DNA from: Parapedobacter soli
GTDB lineage: Bacteria; Bacteroidota; Bacteroidia; Sphingobacteriales; Sphingobacteriaceae
Direction of reading: 5' to 3'
DNA length: 41,802 bases
Assembly (NCBI RefSeq): GCF_025460835.1
Contig: NZ_JAMXAY010000042.1
Coordinates: forward strand, 1-41,802
Position numbers and translations under genes: made by a program. Positions within the stretch are counted from its first letter, which is position 1. Every line of letters starts with the position of its first letter. The notes under the pieces are model-generated. The model was given only the letters and a program-made list of their open reading frames with translations. It had not been told where the DNA came from and searched no databases. This document shows positions 41,745 through 41,802 of this stretch, piece by piece.

Positions 41745-41802
41745 GTAATATTTTTGACATTGCTGTCCCATTAAAATCTGAAATTGTTCTTTGAAATATT
41801 TG

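Overview
The window looks like chromosomal DNA of a Bacteroidota bacterium, most likely Sphingobacteriaceae. Parapedobacter-like is my guess from the roughly balanced base composition and gene content; it was not tested against a database. Supporting features are a SusC/SusD pair with a DUF3823 lipoprotein, GH97 and GH51 enzymes, a Nudix-like arabinose regulator, and several promoter-like TAnnTTTG (-7) motifs, one with a well-spaced TTTG (-33). No tRNA, rRNA, CRISPR array, phage or insertion sequence was seen.

Bases 1-17,300 are mostly housekeeping. They hold purC, an ECF sigma factor overlapping a four-helix membrane protein, a nitrilase-family amidase, a polyprenyl diphosphate synthase, and a second ECF sigma factor followed by a membrane-anchored trypsin-like protease that carries an anti-sigma-like N-terminus. 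These are followed by a 1-Cys peroxiredoxin, EcsC, mutY, ssb, pheS, a Rieske-like lipoprotein, a TetR regulator, an RlmD-type rRNA methyltransferase, an OmpA lipoprotein, YjbQ, and a VOC protein overlapping an acyl-CoA dehydrogenase. Four genes here have a -7-like motif only 5-8 bases before the ATG, suggesting leaderless or nearly leaderless mRNAs.

Bases 17,363-26,545 are a carbohydrate module. A divergent AraC regulator faces a sugar epimerase, a Gfo/Idh/MocA-fold protein lacking the usual EKP lysine, a 1169-residue lipoprotein (ThuA + dehydrogenase-type propeller + helical repeats + beta domain + blue-copper domain) and a lipoprotein aldose 1-epimerase. A Tat/lipoprotein TIM-barrel isomerase lies on the other strand. 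The set resembles an oxidation-based (3-keto-sugar type) glycoside pathway with a copper electron carrier built into one protein. This is the best candidate for something poorly described.

Bases 26,630-41,687 are an L-arabinose system. A leftward group encodes the Nudix-like regulator, araB, araD and araA. A rightward group encodes GH97, GH51 alpha-L-arabinofuranosidase, SusC, SusD and a DUF3823 lipoprotein. The expected flow is glycan capture at the outer membrane, removal of arabinose by GH51 and probably GH97, then isomerisation, phosphorylation and epimerisation to D-xylulose 5-phosphate. No inner-membrane arabinose transporter is present in the window.

A 7-bp tandem repeat (TAGACAA/TAGACAC) occurs twice, at 2349-2514 and 28141-28217. 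Both copies lie immediately or a few bases after a TAG stop codon and in the same sense as the upstream gene; the second lies between araD and araA.
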